This document shows, piece after piece, positions 23,778-35,672 of a stretch of 64,000 nucleotides of DNA (position 1 is its first letter; every line of letters begins with the position of its first letter). Origin of the DNA: Timema cristinae (Eukaryota; Arthropoda; Insecta; Phasmatodea; Timematidae); the NCBI GenBank assembly GCA_039000515.1, contig JBCFYV010000024.1, positions 17,332,041 to 17,396,040 of the forward strand, given 5' to 3'. Both the position numbers and the translations under genes were made by a program. The notes below the pieces were generated by a model, which saw nothing but the letters and a program-made list of their open reading frames with translations, did not search any database and had not been told where the DNA came from.

Positions 23778-24236
23778 GAATTCATAAAAAAAACTCAGTC
23801 TACTGATGATTAACACAACCAAACATAGTTTTATGTAAAACTCTTAACACAAATACAATTAATAGGTAGAGGTGTGCGAAGTTTCGAAATGTCCTTGTCC
23901 AAAATGAAATCCCCCTCACTTCGACTTCGCAAAACCGACACGTTTCGAAAGAAGAGGAAAACTTGGATGTATTATGAAAGTATTTGAAATATATCACTCA
24001 CAGCCATTAAAAGGTATTTTGACACATACAAGTGACAAAATAAAAACCTAAAGCAAGCATAAAATAATATATTGTGCTTTGTTTTAATCTTTACCTTTAT
24101 ACACTAGTTGGATTATTTAAAAATAACTTACAGACGTCGCTTCACATGTTTCAATGCCCTTAACCCAAAATAAGTGTAGGGTGTATTAATAAAAACACTA
24201 AAAATGATAAAATGAGTTAAGAGAAAATTTATATTT

Positions 24237-24536
24237 ACAAGGTTTTATTAATAATATTAGCACCGCGTCTTACTACCCGTTCGGTTATACGCACTTACGC
24301 TAATATGTAATGGTAGGGTGATTGTGAGATGAAATGAAGGACCTACAGTTTAACGTGGAATCCGAACCACGGTGGAGACCTGGCATTCCTCACATTCACA
24401 AGATGTCTTGTCAGAGGTGAAGGAAGGGTTTGGTAATCAGATAAATCTTTGCCGAGACCGAGGATTGAACCCCGGCCGCCAGCATAGAAGTCTGACACCT
24501 TACCCCTAGACCACCAGGTCATACAAGGTTTTATTA
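24237..24536 (-). repeat. SINE-1 copy, intact, with 14-bp target duplication
   Basis: The body (24251-24522) has A box TGGTGGTCTAGGGGTAAGG, B box GGGGTTCAATCC, the common tail and a short TTA-type end, on the minus strand. It is flanked by identical ACAAGGTTTTATTA at 24237-24250 and 24523-24536, a perfect target-site duplication, so the insertion is comparatively recent. Confidence 0.95.
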
Positions 24537-24619
24537 AAATACATTTAATCCGTGCCTCAAAATTACCACAATGGGAAGGATGAGCACTAGGTTAAATTAC
24601 ACATTCAGTGTGATTGTAT

Positions 24620-24869
24620 TTAGCACAGCATCATACTACCCGTTCGGGTTATACGCCCATGTACTAATTAGGCTAAGATTGCTGTGGTTAAGGATTAAGA
24701 AGGTTGAATTTGGAGGAAGAGTAACCGAATTTGCATGGAGAGCGGGAAACCATTTAGGGAAAATCTCCTTGAGTACATCCGACCGAGATCGAACCACGAT
24801 TTGTCCATAACCGGCAGTCCAGTCTATTGCGAGAGTGAAGCATTAGACCATGTAGCCACCGAGGTGGGT
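24620..24869 (-). repeat. SINE-2 copy, full length
   Basis: Tail TCATACTACCCGTTCGGGTT, body AAGGTTGAATTTGGAGGAAG, B box region CCGACCGAGATCGAACC and head TAGCCACCGAGGTGGGTC, minus orientation. Confidence 0.9.
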
Positions 24870-24916
24870 CACATCCAGTAAACTTGAACAAGAAGGATAA
24901 AACTATTTACTAAGAC

Positions 24917-25496
24917 TACGTTCAGACGGAGCGGATTCGTTCGTGCGGTTTGATCCGAGCTGAAATTGGTGGCCGATCAGACGTCGCAGAATATAAAATA
25001 AAAGTTAAATAAAACATCGTTATTATTTACGAAACCAAAACCTTGACATTTATAGTACGAATAGTACAGAGGGCCGGATGGTCGCGGGTCTACTGTTTTT
25101 ATATAATATAAAAATATGTGATAAAAGCTAATCAGAAATATCTGTAATGAAGAGCAATTCTACCAAGTACGTTCTTTTTGTCCAATGAATCCTCAGCGTC
25201 GGCGAATAGTTCCGCCAATTCCGTCCAAGCTAGTTTTATTTTATCTTGTTAGAATATTCTTCACATTCCATGTCCCATATGGCAGGCCTTTTTTCCACCT
25301 CGTCAACAAAAAGTTCTGTATCGAAACGCTCCATAATTCATTCCTCTGCCGACGTCCAAACCGCACATAATCCACTCGTTAACTGAACGCTCTCATTGAA
25401 ATTTATAGAACTCGAGCCGCGCGGTATCGAGTTTATGGCGGTCGGTCAGCGGAGACCGCTCGGACGATTGCACCGCTCCGCCTCGTGTGAACGATG
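24917..25496. mobile_element. PIF/Harbinger-like relic
   Basis: The ends are imperfectly inverted: TACGTTCAGACGGAGCGG on the left, and CCGCTCCGCCTCGTGTGAAC on the right. They enclose a broken MADF-domain frame. PIF/Harbinger elements of animals carry a transposase plus a Myb/SANT/MADF-type protein, which makes this superfamily the best guess. No transposase was recognised, so this is an internally deleted copy. It is GC-richer than its flanks. Confidence 0.5.
25170..25334 (-). pseudogene. Broken MADF-domain protein fragment
   Basis: From the ATG at 25334 the minus strand reads MERFDTELFVDEVEKRPAIW, DMECEEYSNKIK and a stop. A shift of frame continues KLAWTELAELFADAEDSLDK. Together these fit the first half of a MADF DNA-binding domain: an acidic opening, a V-x-x-R-P-x-I-W-D helix, a conserved Y, then a K-x-A-W-x-x-L-A helix. 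The second half, with the usual C-x-x-x-W-x-x-L-R segment, is missing. MADF proteins bind DNA and are found both as host regulators and as transposon accessory proteins. The position between inverted ends favours the latter. The frameshift or a base-call error accounts for the break. Confidence 0.65.
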
Positions 25497-25534
25497 TATG
25501 GAGCTCAATACAACTCGATACCGCGCGGATGGAT
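25415..25534. repeat. 16-bp perfect inverted repeat around the element's right end
   Basis: CCGCGCGGTATCGAGT (25415-25430) and its exact complement ACTCGATACCGCGCGG (25519-25534), 88 bp apart, both CpG-rich. The element's right terminus lies between them. Confidence 0.85.
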
Positions 25535-25713
25535 CCACCCCGTCTAATCGAGCTTTAATAGCGCTAATCACGAATGAGGGGATTGGCCACTGTATGAAAT
25601 GAAAACCAGCACAGACTACCGCATCACAGCATGTAGCAAGGGTCCTCGCCAAAAAGTCTCTAATTGAATTGAAGTAGCTACGAGTAGTTAGATGTTCACT
25701 TTTCTTTTTTTAC

Positions 25714-25944
25714 CACCGCGTCTTACTTTCCGTCCTGGGCGTATGTACTAATTGCGCTAATGGTTTTTGGACTGGAGGTTATATATAGAAAGTGTATCCG
25801 CATTTTCGGGAAGGGGGATGGAAAACCATTTTGGAAAAAACCTCAGTGCACTCGACCAAGATTCGAACCGCAATCTCCCGTTATCGTCAGTCTAGTCTAT
25901 TGCAAGAGCAGCAATTTAAATCATGCGGCCACCGAAGCGGATTT
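25714..25944 (-). repeat. SINE-2 copy
   Basis: Tail CCACCGCGTCTTACTTTCCG, body GAAAGTGTATCCGCATTTTC, B box region CGACCAAGATTCGAACCG and head ATGCGGCCACCGAAGCG, minus orientation. Confidence 0.85.
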
Positions 25945-27239
25945 CATCTTAAATGAAGCTCAAGTACTAATTAACCAAGAGTCAAAACAAACAATAAAAT
26001 AGAATCGAAAAAGAATAAAGATACAAACTATAAGAACACGAGCTAAGGTGTCATTCTTGTCGGGTCGTGTTTGCTAGTGGATGAAGTCGGGGTTATAATC
26101 GCGGCGGTCTGGTTCACAAAAAGAGTTTTGCCTGCAATTGTTAAAAGCGTATATCATAGCAGGCCCAACTAAACTCCCGTCTCGCGCGAGATAAGGGAGT
26201 AAAAGGGAAAAGAAAAGACCAATATCAGCCAGAAATGTGTGGAGTGCATTCGTATGTGAATGATTACTCAAAATATACCGCAGGGAAGATGTGGGACAAG
26301 GCAACAAAGTTTCTTGTCTACAATGTGTCACTATTAGGACAGAATAAAGATTTGTGCACAATGCTTTATCTGTGAAGCCATTCTAAAATGGTCAAAAACA
26401 TCCTTTTTAGTGGAGTTTTTATTCAAATATCATTTAATATTTAAACAATGTTCTGTATTAGAAACTTCTTTTAACACTTATTTTCATTAATGTTTAATCA
26501 GAGATGATCCAAATGCAAAAGCTTTAGTGTAAATCTACGATTTCTAGCCGACTGTATCACAGAATTAATGGGCATGTGATGCAAGCTCTTAATCACTTTC
26601 CCTCCAAGACAGTGCAAAACATTTTTATTTATAACTTACTTATCCCCGCTCCATTTGTGTCAATATGAGAAGAGCTGCAGAATAAAAACGGTGTGTTCAA
26701 TGAACCAACAAATGTATTACGTGAAATACCCCCACCCCCACCCCCCAGTATTTAGTGCGTTAGCACCTGCTTTTGGAACCAGAGCAAAAATACTATAGAT
26801 ACATTATTTAGGTTTTAGCTTATCTCAAAATTAAACAAGTTTCGGATGTTATCGAAGTAGTTTTTTTAAATAGTTTTTGATTTAATAATGTACTGTCTCA
26901 ACAACACGATTCAGTGAAATCATATCAAAATAAATATGTTAAGTCTAATAACATAAAGGAAATCACATCACTGCTACATCCCTTATCAAGTTTGGATAGA
27001 GGTTAGTTACAGAATAAAGGAGAGCTTATCGTTGTTATATCCTTTATAAAATCGAGCTGTGTGTTGACTTATGAATAATTATTCTTTTTACAATTTTCAA
27101 TATATGTATAGTGAAAAAAGTTTAATTCGATGTATTTTATTTAAGTTTAAGCGTCTCAAAAAGCTTAACATTTTTAAAAGACGCAATAAAAATAATAATA
27201 TGTGGGAACAAGATGCGATGAACAGGTATATTAAAAAAT
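25945..27239. other. Non-coding DNA with a CpG palindrome
   Basis: TCTCGCGCGAGA (26180-26191) is a perfect 12-bp palindrome. It is framed by ACTCCC (26173) and GGGAGT (26195). Otherwise A/T-rich with a C-run at 26730-26748. Confidence 0.5.
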
Positions 27240-27540
27240 GTTATATTTACAACACGCGGAATAGAGTTTGTCTGTTTGTCTGTCTCTCGTGAGCATGGTG
27301 ACCGCAAGCGGAGATCTGAAATTTAACAATTAGTAGCCCCTGTTCACAATATATATGTACATCTAGAAGCCAGAGTTGTAAATTTTTGGTTAGATTTTTT
27401 AAAATATATCAAAAACTTAGTTGAAATAAATAAATAAATTTAAAATAATTGTTTTTGTCTGTTCGAGGCAAAGAAAAGCGGGGTAGTCACATGCAATACA
27501 TTGCACGGTTACCCCGGACAAAGCCGGGTACTTTTTCTAA
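27240..27540 (+). mobile_element. Helitron-like element, 3' end recognisable
   Basis: The opening part has GGAATAGAGTTTGTCTGTTT, a wording typical of arthropod Helitrons. The end has the hairpin CCCGG-ACAAAG-CCGGG (about 27513-27528), then TACTTTTT and CTAA followed by T, matching the CTRR-T terminus. No Rep/helicase coding, so it is non-autonomous. The 5' limit is approximate. Confidence 0.65.
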
Positions 27541-28531
27541 TATGAAATAAAGCTCAGTTCTTGGGGACCTTTCCGAAAAATACATACATTATTAATGGTT
27601 CCTGAAAAATATGAATGTTGTATAAAAACTGTAAGGATAAAACCTTTAGTTGTAGACATGCCATGCCACTTGGATTTTTTATAGTATAATTTAGACGATG
27701 CCTGGAATCGAAGTAAGGTTCCATATTGTTATATCGGTCATGTAACTTGGCTGTGTTTGTTGAGCAACCTTGAGAAATGTTTATATCGGGCTATAAGGGA
27801 TGGACCGGTCAAAGAGCAAGAGCACGTTTACAACCGAGCTAGAACTGTAAAGTAGGGGGAGTAATAAAACAGGTACAACACCCCCACATTTCCCCCTTGT
27901 AAATAACTGACCCACTTACAGGGGATAGCGCAACATACTGTTTATCAGCCGGACGCACTTTTCCAACACGATATAACACACAACTATGACTATAACATCG
28001 ATACATTATAATACGGCGCACAAGAAAAACAAATAGATAAAATACGTATTTCGTTTAGCAGTGACACTAGAATACTGGTAAAAGACAAGTTTTTTTAAAA
28101 GGTTATAAATAAGAAATGTTTATTAAATTAATTTAATTGTGTAAATGTTTGTGATAACTGAATTTGGATACATGTTATTGGAATTTCAATTAACAGTTCA
28201 ATGAAAGGGTAGAGTTTCACATTCCTGGTAAAGTGAATCTTTTAATTCATCAAAAATTAACATTAAAAAAAAAAAGTAGTGGATGTTTGTCATTCATTAT
28301 ATAAGGCCAGCATAAAGATCCTAAGTTTGCTTGGGAGCCTAGCTCATATGTTGCCAATACACATACACAATATAGGATCAATATAATTACGGATTAACGC
28401 ACGGATATGTCGCAAACAGTATATCCCGGACACAAATAATCGGGAGTGTGCTGTATTATAATTAATTGGTAGATATCACACCCACATTATTTTAGGTCCC
28501 AACAAAGTTTCTACTGATAAAAAATATTTTT
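27541..28531. other. Non-coding DNA
   Basis: Nothing recognised. A minus frame at 27.84-28.02 kb has no domain. Confidence 0.4.
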
Positions 28532-28688
28532 TCACCGTGTCTTGCAACTAGTTTGGGTTTAACGCATACATTAATACGGTAATGGAATAGGGCTGAGGAA
28601 GGAAGAATTATAGAGGAAATTAAACTGAATTTGCGTGGAGGGAGAGTGGTAAACTATTTAGGGAAAAACACCCTCAATACATTCGTGT
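28532..28688 (-). repeat. SINE-2 copy, truncated at the head
   Basis: Tail ACCGTGTCTTGCAACTAG and body GAATTTGCGTGGAGGGAGAG, then ACACCCTCAATACATTCG. The B box and head are missing. Confidence 0.75.
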
Positions 28689-28707
28689 GAGTTTTCATTG
28701 ATAGTTT

Positions 28708-29012
28708 TATATGTTTAAAGGTGACCTGGAGGACTAGCGGTAAAGTGTCGATCTTTTGTGTTGGGGGTCCGGGGTTCAATCCTCGGTTCCGGCACAGATT
28801 TATCAGATTGCACCTTCCTTCAACTGACAAGACGTGTATTAATCTCAACTTGTGGATATGTGGAATGCCAGGCCTCCACCATGGTTAGGATCACACATTA
28901 AACTGTAGGTCCTCAATTTCATCTCACAATCACCCTACCATCACACATTAGCGTAAGTGCGTATAACCCGAACGGGAGTAAGACGCGGTGCTAATAATAA
29001 TATATGTTTAAA
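28708..29012 (+). repeat. SINE-1 copy with 12-bp target duplication
   Basis: Head GGTGACCTGGAGGACTAGCG, B box GGGGTTCAATCC, body AACTGTAGGTCC, tail CGTATAACCCGAACGGGAG, and TAATAATA end. Flanked by identical TATATGTTTAAA at 28708-28719 and 29001-29012. Confidence 0.92.
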
Positions 29013-29521
29013 TAGATTATAAATCATAATTTGCAAATCAAAGCCCCTAGTATGATTGAAAATTTGTTGTGCACCCTGTGCGGGTGTGGTAGGATGGGAA
29101 GGTACTACCACTAAACGCCCGAGATACCAGACCAACCCTCAAAAAGTTTCCAAGGTAGATCTCACAACAACACGGTGAAAATGACACTCTCTCTTTCTTT
29201 GAAACTAAAGAAGAGAAGCTGTTATTATGACAGCCCTAAGTGGTAATTTCGAATATGTTCCAAGCTAATACATATAGTAGGTAGTCTTTATGTTTAGTTT
29301 AATGTTGAAATCCATTATTTTATCAAATTAAATTATAAACTATTTCATGAGAAAATAGGAACGTTTAATATTTTATAAAAGTAATTTTACTACTTTTCTA
29401 GAAAACTTGATACATCGTTAGAAATGTTTTATAACTATTTATTGTAGAAAATCTTTCCAGTGACTAATTTTATTTTTAAAACGCATACAATTTGGGTAGA
29501 CTACTGTACATTTATATATTA
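29013..29521. other. Non-coding DNA
   Basis: Nothing recognised. Confidence 0.4.
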
Positions 29522-29712
29522 CAATTCAACTTTCATAGTAAGGGCCTTTTAAAAATACAAACATTTTGCGGTAAGAATTTATTACATTTTTAGTGTTATT
29601 TTATTAGGTATTGATAATATCTATCAAATGTGACAACTGCAGATCACATGAATTGACGTATCAATACGAGAACATAGATCTGTAAATGTTGAAGCTGACA
29701 AAATTGGACTCT
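29522..29712 (+). mobile_element. MITE-A copy
   Basis: 5' end TTCAACTTTCATAGTAAGGG, core GGTATTGATAATATCTATCA and GACAACTGCAGATCACATGA, 3' end with ACAAAATTGGAC. Confidence 0.75.
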
Positions 29713-30634
29713 CATCACAAGTGCATTAATACTACGGCCGGAAATCATGCTATATGCACATACTACCTTGCCGTATTAAACAAATCGGCGTGAAGGTAGT
29801 AGCCACTCGCCCACGCGACTCTGGTGACTGCTACTCACCTGAAATCAAAAGATGATACAGCAATTACCAAATGTGAACATTGTATGACGCCCTAAATAGT
29901 TGTCAAGTCCTCAGCCCTAGAGTGGGGGGGGGGGGGGGGTCAAAGAAATCACATCCATCACACTAACAACATTACGCTGACTACAGGAAAAACTTACGAA
30001 ACACTTTGTAGGCCTACATACAAAAATAAGTTTTATTATAAACAAGAAAGTCAATGACCTAAGTCATGAGTTATTTGATCACCTTTATTATGTGCTAGTT
30101 CAGTACGATCTATCTATATGAACGATATAGCTTATGTAAAGTGTTTATGTTCTTAGGTTCATACTATTTTTTATTCAAAAAATACAAATTCTTTCGTAAT
30201 CATCCAACTCGTAAATAAATGTGTTTGCCACTTTAACAATATATTTTAATTTACCAAAAATATATTTTAATTCACAACGAAATGGGCATTATATATATTT
30301 GGGGAGCGAATGATTTAGGGAAAGAGTATAAACTCTGAAAAAGTATGTACAATAAGTGAACCTACTGCATAAAACGTCATACTAGGTTCTGAAAATGAGA
30401 TACAAAATTTAAATTGCAAACTCAAAAGTATACTAATTTACCGCATGAAAGAAAAACAAAATAAAAAAATTGTAGACCCTACTTGTATAATACTAACGAT
30501 ATTCCTGTTAAACTCTTAATATCGAGTAGGCCTAGAAATAATCAAGTAAAGACTTTCCCACAAATAATACATACGTTTTGTCTAGTTTGAAGACAGGTTT
30601 GGTAACAAATTATATTATATCACAGTTAATTTTA
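29713..30634. other. Non-coding; poly-G run
   Basis: A run of about 16 G at 29923-29938. Otherwise A/T-rich without recognisable genes. Confidence 0.5.
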
Positions 30635-30845
30635 TTTCACCACGTCTTACTGCTAACCCAATATATGAGCATTTAATTGTGCTAATTAGGTAAAATGTAA
30701 GGAGGTAGAATTGAGAGGAAAAGTTACCTGTATTTGCATGGAGAAAGAGTGGAAAATCACTAAGGGAAAAAAAACTCAATTCACCCGACCAGGATATAAC
30801 CCAGATCTGTTCATCATCGTAAGCCATTGCGAGCGTGACATTTAG
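30635..30845 (-). repeat. SINE-2 copy, degenerate
   Basis: Tail CACCACGTCTTACTGC, body GAGAGGAAAAGTTACCTG, B box region CCGACCAGGATATAACCC. Head partly lost. Confidence 0.75.
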
Positions 30846-31146
30846 CTAAAATGTTCATAGTTGTTGTGGCAGAGCCTATTATTGCATAAGAACCTTAAAA
30901 AGTCAGAGGAGAGGCAAGGGGAACTAACAAGGAAAGAAAGATTAAACAAGGGAAATATAAGTGTGAAAATATGCAATACTTATTAGAGAAGGGGATACAC
31001 TATGCCTAAGCTATTATTTATGTACATTTTACCAAATGAAAATATTAAGGGCATTTTATCATGGCATAAACGGGCTCTTAAATGTTTACTATACATTAGA
31101 ACCGTTTTCAGCACCCTATGTTATTGTCCTGAATAAAACTATCTAA

Positions 31147-31352
31147 AGCTGCTTCGGTGGCCGGATGGTTAAAGCGTTACTCTCATGTTAGACTAAAATG
31201 GCGATGACAGGAATATCAGAGTTCCAATCTCGGCCGGGTGTATTGAGGGTAATTTTTCCAAAATAGTTGTCCACTATCTCCACTAAATTCAACCTTCCTC
31301 AGCGTAGTTAGTACATATGTGTATAGCCTAGACAGGTAGTAAGACGCGGCCG
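31147..31352 (+). repeat. SINE-2 copy
   Basis: Head AGCTGCTTCGGTGGCCGGAT, B box region AGTTCCAATCTCGGCCGG, a body with a deletion of the CGCAAATGCGGGT segment, and tail ACAGGTAGTAAGACGCGG. Confidence 0.85.
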
Positions 31353-31504
31353 AGGAAGATAGTCGTGACTGTGGTTATGAACAGCACGATATCGATTGCA
31401 GGCCACGTGTCCTACATCCCTGCAGGGGTCAAGGTGTGTCGTGCCAGGTGTGAGGCTCAAGGACGATACAGATCTGGTTTATCTCTCTCTATACCTCCAT
31501 TTTA

Positions 31505-31562
31505 TTACCAAGTTACCTTTTAAAAAATAACACTTTTTTTGCGGCCAACATTGATAACATTT
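31505..31562 (+). mobile_element. MITE-A 5' fragment
   Basis: Only TTTTTTTGCGGCCAACATTG followed by ATAACATTTTACTAC and some flanking sequence remain. Confidence 0.55.
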
Positions 31563-31774
31563 TACTACATTGGGAGCGGTCTTTAAATTACGTAAAGGGT
31601 TTGGAGAGAGGTGGGGTGGTCAGCATATTATTTTGTTACTGGGGGGGCGGGGTGTTTACAAGGGGTCAGAATACATCTTACCTAAGGTTTTTTTAATCAA
31701 TGCCTATGGTGATAAAAACATATTATGTCGTAAAATAGATATATTCATTATTAAATTCCACTCATAAGCCTATT

Positions 31775-32175
31775 TCGTGATGGGATGGAAGGGAACGCAA
31801 GAAAAGGCCAATGTTTTTGCAATTTTTATGGAAAAACTTTTAATGGCCAAAATATAATATGGCTCGAGTACAAATAAAGAGTTTAATTTTCTTCATGTGT
31901 TTAAATGAACGATTATTCCTGGATATCCATCATGAGCATAAGGGTATTAGATGAAAAACATTTAAATGAAAATAAAAGGGGGTCATTAAATGCCATGACA
32001 CCACTGATAGGTATTCAAGAAATTTTGAAGACATCATGTGAAGAAAATTAAATTAAATGTGTGTACTGGAGCAATATTTAATATATTTTGGCGAAAAAAA
32101 ATATTTTGCCATAAAAACTGCAAAAAGCACTGGTTTTTCCTGGCATCCCCTTCCATCCAACCTTAATGCAATTAA
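31775..32175. mobile_element. MITE-B (foldback) copy, best preserved
   Basis: Left arm GGGATGGAAGGGAACGCAAG, then GTTTTTGCAATTTTTATGG; right arm CATAAAAACTGCAAAAAGCA, then GGCATCCCCTTCCATCC, the inverse. Arms are about 85 bp. The middle contains TCATGAGCATAAGGGTATTA and no coding sequence. Confidence 0.85.
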
Positions 32176-32351
32176 AACATTCTAAAATGTCCTTTCCTTC
32201 GCTTTGTTACCAAGCCTTAAGTCTAAAAATAACCAAACGATTAAAATGATCTAATTTGCCAAATCGTAAAAAATTAAGTAAAATAGGGGAGAGGGTTAGA
32301 TAGTTAAAAAAAATCTTACAAAATTTAAGGACGATCCCTTACGAGTGTTTA

Positions 32352-32440
32352 ATAGACTATATAGGTAGGCCTATCGATAATATTTATCAAAAGTAACAGC
32401 TGCAGATCACGACGTATAAATACTACGTGAAAGTAGATCC
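32352..32440 (+). mobile_element. MITE-A core fragment
   Basis: GATAATATTTATCAAAAGTA, ACAGCTGCAGATCACGACGT and TACTACGTGAAAGTAGATCC match the family core. Both termini are missing. Confidence 0.7.
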
Positions 32441-32802
32441 AACATTTATTTTAATTGTCAAGATATGTCAATTCGTAGGATAAATGGGGTACACAAAGAT
32501 CACCAACTATGTAAAGTAAAAATATTGGGTTGCTTAGTTTAAAATGAATTTACTCAAATCAAAATGGATTGAATAGTCAAACTGTCATTTATTTACTAAC
32601 GATTATAGCCGCATCTAAATATTATATTCTTTATATTAATCCATCTTGTAATTGTACTTTTGGCAGCACAAAGCTTTACCGAGTCAAAGGTGGCTGCGTC
32701 ATCTGATAGCTCGTGGTATTAATGGATCACTAATGTGTAGCTGACGATTTCTTCACGTCCATCACATCTGAGTGAAGAATGAATGACCCTGAGCACGAGA
32801 AG

Positions 32803-32885
32803 ACTCCTGGATATCTCAGTGGTCGGAACATTGGCGTATGAAGCCAAATGTCCCGGGTTAGATTCTTGTATCCAGGGGTAATTTT
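32803..32885 (+). repeat. SINE-5 head (tRNA-like)
   Basis: TCCTGGATATCTCAGTGGTC, an anticodon-arm-like stretch TTGGCGTATGAAGCCAA, and TCCCGGGTTAGATTC. A tRNA-shaped head with a non-canonical B box, and no CCA-type or simple tail nearby. It is a SINE relic rather than a working tRNA gene. Confidence 0.5.
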
Positions 32886-34524
32886 ACAATTTAAAGAATA
32901 TTACTTAAATCGGCTAGTTATCATCACACGGGTCTTGAACATATATTTGCTATTTCGCAGTTATAAAATAGTATCTAAAAAAAGTAGTCTATGACATTAA
33001 TAGTGTATATATTAAAAAAAATGAAATCACAGGGGATTTATTAGGCATTTTAAAAACAATAAAGGATATTTCCGTGCCAAAACTAAAGTTAAATGTCCTA
33101 AAAAATATTTGATAGAAAGTAAAAAAATTACATACGAAGCGAAAAAATTAAATACAAAAATAACATGTTAAACAGAGTTGATGTGTTTAAGCAAAGTTTG
33201 AAAACATGTTATTATATAACTCTTCTTAAATATGATCCCCACAAGAGGTCGACGAAAATATTCTCGTTCACAATAACAAGTATTATTATCTATATACAAC
33301 ATAATGTTTTGGGTGAAAAATGAATTCTTTAAGATAATTAAATCATTCTTTTACGTACTTGTGGTCGGTTTTATATTAAACTAATTAAAACAGGCTTCGG
33401 CCAAGTACAAATTATACACACACAAACACTTTGAACGTTAAAAATTACTAACTTTGGTCAAAGGAAATATTTATTTTAATAATGTTTTGCGACCGAGTGT
33501 ACCGCGCCTTACGAAATACTGTAACGCAAATCCCATCAGTTGCTAGGGTTGCAGCATGATACCATTCAAGGGGCGAGCCATATGTATTATTCTGAGGCAC
33601 GCGATAATTGCCTAAAAATCTACAGGCGGTTGATGATAAGCTGTGGGACGGAAAGATGGGATGGGATTTGATCATCGCGACAATTAAAACAATAATATGA
33701 GGTGTAAAAATAATTAGGGGTGTGCGAGTACATGAAGATTCTAATTCGAGTTGAGTTTTAGTAGCTGCTCAAACTAGACTTTAAAAAAAATGGAGCACTA
33801 AGAATATATTTATTATAAAGAGATTCCCCCAATATTCTTCTGTTTAATTTTTAAATATGTACTTAGGACCTATACTTAAATGAGTAAAAAATTGGAATTC
33901 GTGTGATTTTTTTTTACAAAAAATCTAATTAAAAATATGTTTGTATTTATTTATGGTTTATGCATGGAACTATTAAATAAATTCAACTTGAAGTATTTAT
34001 TGTACATATATATATTTGTCGAACTAAAAAAAACTCGTTTTAATTCAAACTTGACACAAAGTGAAAAATACCTACTTGCGCACCCTTAAAAATAATCACT
34101 AATAATGCAACTAGCTCATACTTGTCAAATTTAGACGTGTGTTTAGTTTTATGCTTAAAGAAAAATAGTTCAGACACTTTTTTTAAAAGTTATATCGTAT
34201 CACACTATATTAGCTGTAGATAATTGGCATCTTCTTTTAAAAACGTGTATTGCGCATCAATAGACTAACAGGCTTACAATGCACTTTATGCGAGGTTGAG
34301 CGGAATACTCAAGTGTCAGGTTCTATTTTTAGGCTGGAAACTAAGTCTACTTACATAATCTATGACTATCTTGCAACCATTTGTATGTACGAAGGTAGTA
34401 TTACTCCCAAATTTGTGACCATTTCTTCTTACAATTACGATGCCAAGATGGTTGTAAAATGTATTGGGCCTACTCACCGGAAACAGTTTAAATCATCTTC
34501 TGGATCAAAACAAATTTCTGGACA
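32886..34524. other. Non-coding DNA
   Basis: Two open frames (33.45-33.68 minus, 34.25-34.53 plus) show no domain; the latter runs into a SINE. The rest is A/T-rich. Confidence 0.4.
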
Positions 34525-34662
34525 CTAATGTACCCAAATTTGCGTGGGGAAAAGTGGAAAACCATTTATAAAAAACTCTTTAATACACCCAACCGGGATT
34601 CAACCCGATGCCCAGGTTATCTGCAATTCAGTCTAACAAGAGATTAAAGCGTTATACGATGT
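34525..34662 (-). repeat. SINE-2 body and head fragment
   Basis: TGTACCCAAATTTGCGTGGG, AAGTGGAAAACCATTT and CCAACCGGGATTCAACCC, minus orientation. Tail missing. Confidence 0.75.
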
Positions 34663-35672
34663 GACAACAATATTGAGCTGTTTTGTATATGTTTAGATGT
34701 AGCGTTTCAAACTCGTGCGTGGAGCGTGGATGTGGGTCTTGAAACATTTTCTCGGAGTGATTGTTTACCATCCAAGCCCCATGTAACATGAATATGGACT
34801 GATGTGATGACCATGTCACCTTCATAGCATTCAAACTAATTTGGGCCACATACACTTTTGGAGGTACATCTTTCTAAGTCCATTATTTAAAGGGCATAAA
34901 GACTGTGAAAAATAAAATTACCAATATATCGTATGTCATGTTTGGAACTACTTAATAAACACAAAGTATAAAATTAAACTTGTTAAAATTAGCGTGCGTT
35001 TACAAGGAATTCTAAAATATGCTAACAACCCATTAAAACTGGCAGACATAGTTTAAAGACAAGCAGAAACATCAGGAAACAATAGTTTTTCTGTCTCAAA
35101 TTTCAACAAAATCCTATATTCTATCAATAGTAGAGCAGTGACGTGGTCAGGGGGGTGTAAAGGAAAGGCCTTCCTCCCCCAGCTATCAACCTGATGGTGA
35201 CCCCTACCCCCTTTCAAGCCAACCCTATTGAACGCAAATCTCCCGTGCAACCAGTGCAAGTACACATTCAAACCATCTTAAATCACAGCTCATCTAATCC
35301 AAATAAAACTAGCATACCTAAGATGGTATTGATAGACTTTGATTAAATAAATATTTTGTAGCCCAAACTAGAACACACAAAGAACATAAGTAAAAGTCCA
35401 AAATGAAATAAAAACAGGCTTAAATGACTGTTTAGTTTTAAACTGGCGCCTGTGAGCCGAGTTGAGTCTTCGGTAAAAGGGGAGGGACCCCAAACCCCCG
35501 AGAACACATCCCTGGCTAATCAGTGAGTAAATCCGATTTAATTATAGTTCTGTAAGCATAATATATACATTTAAAAAAAAATCAAAGTTTGGCAATCCTG
35601 AGTTAGCAGAAGGAATCATTTAATGCTTTTAAAAGTTGCGATTACCTTAAAACAATAAAAATTATTTTGGAA
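34663..35672. other. Non-coding DNA
   Basis: Nothing recognised. 35130-35230 is slightly GC-richer without a domain. Confidence 0.4.

Noticed and set aside
23607..23822. Minus-strand frame rich in Tyr-Ile
   Set aside because: It is the translation of the (TA)n-(GA)n microsatellite.
32803..32885. Possible tRNA gene with anticodon-arm-like pairing
   Set aside because: Non-canonical B box, unmatched acceptor stem and a related degraded copy at 23.63 kb; best seen as a SINE head.
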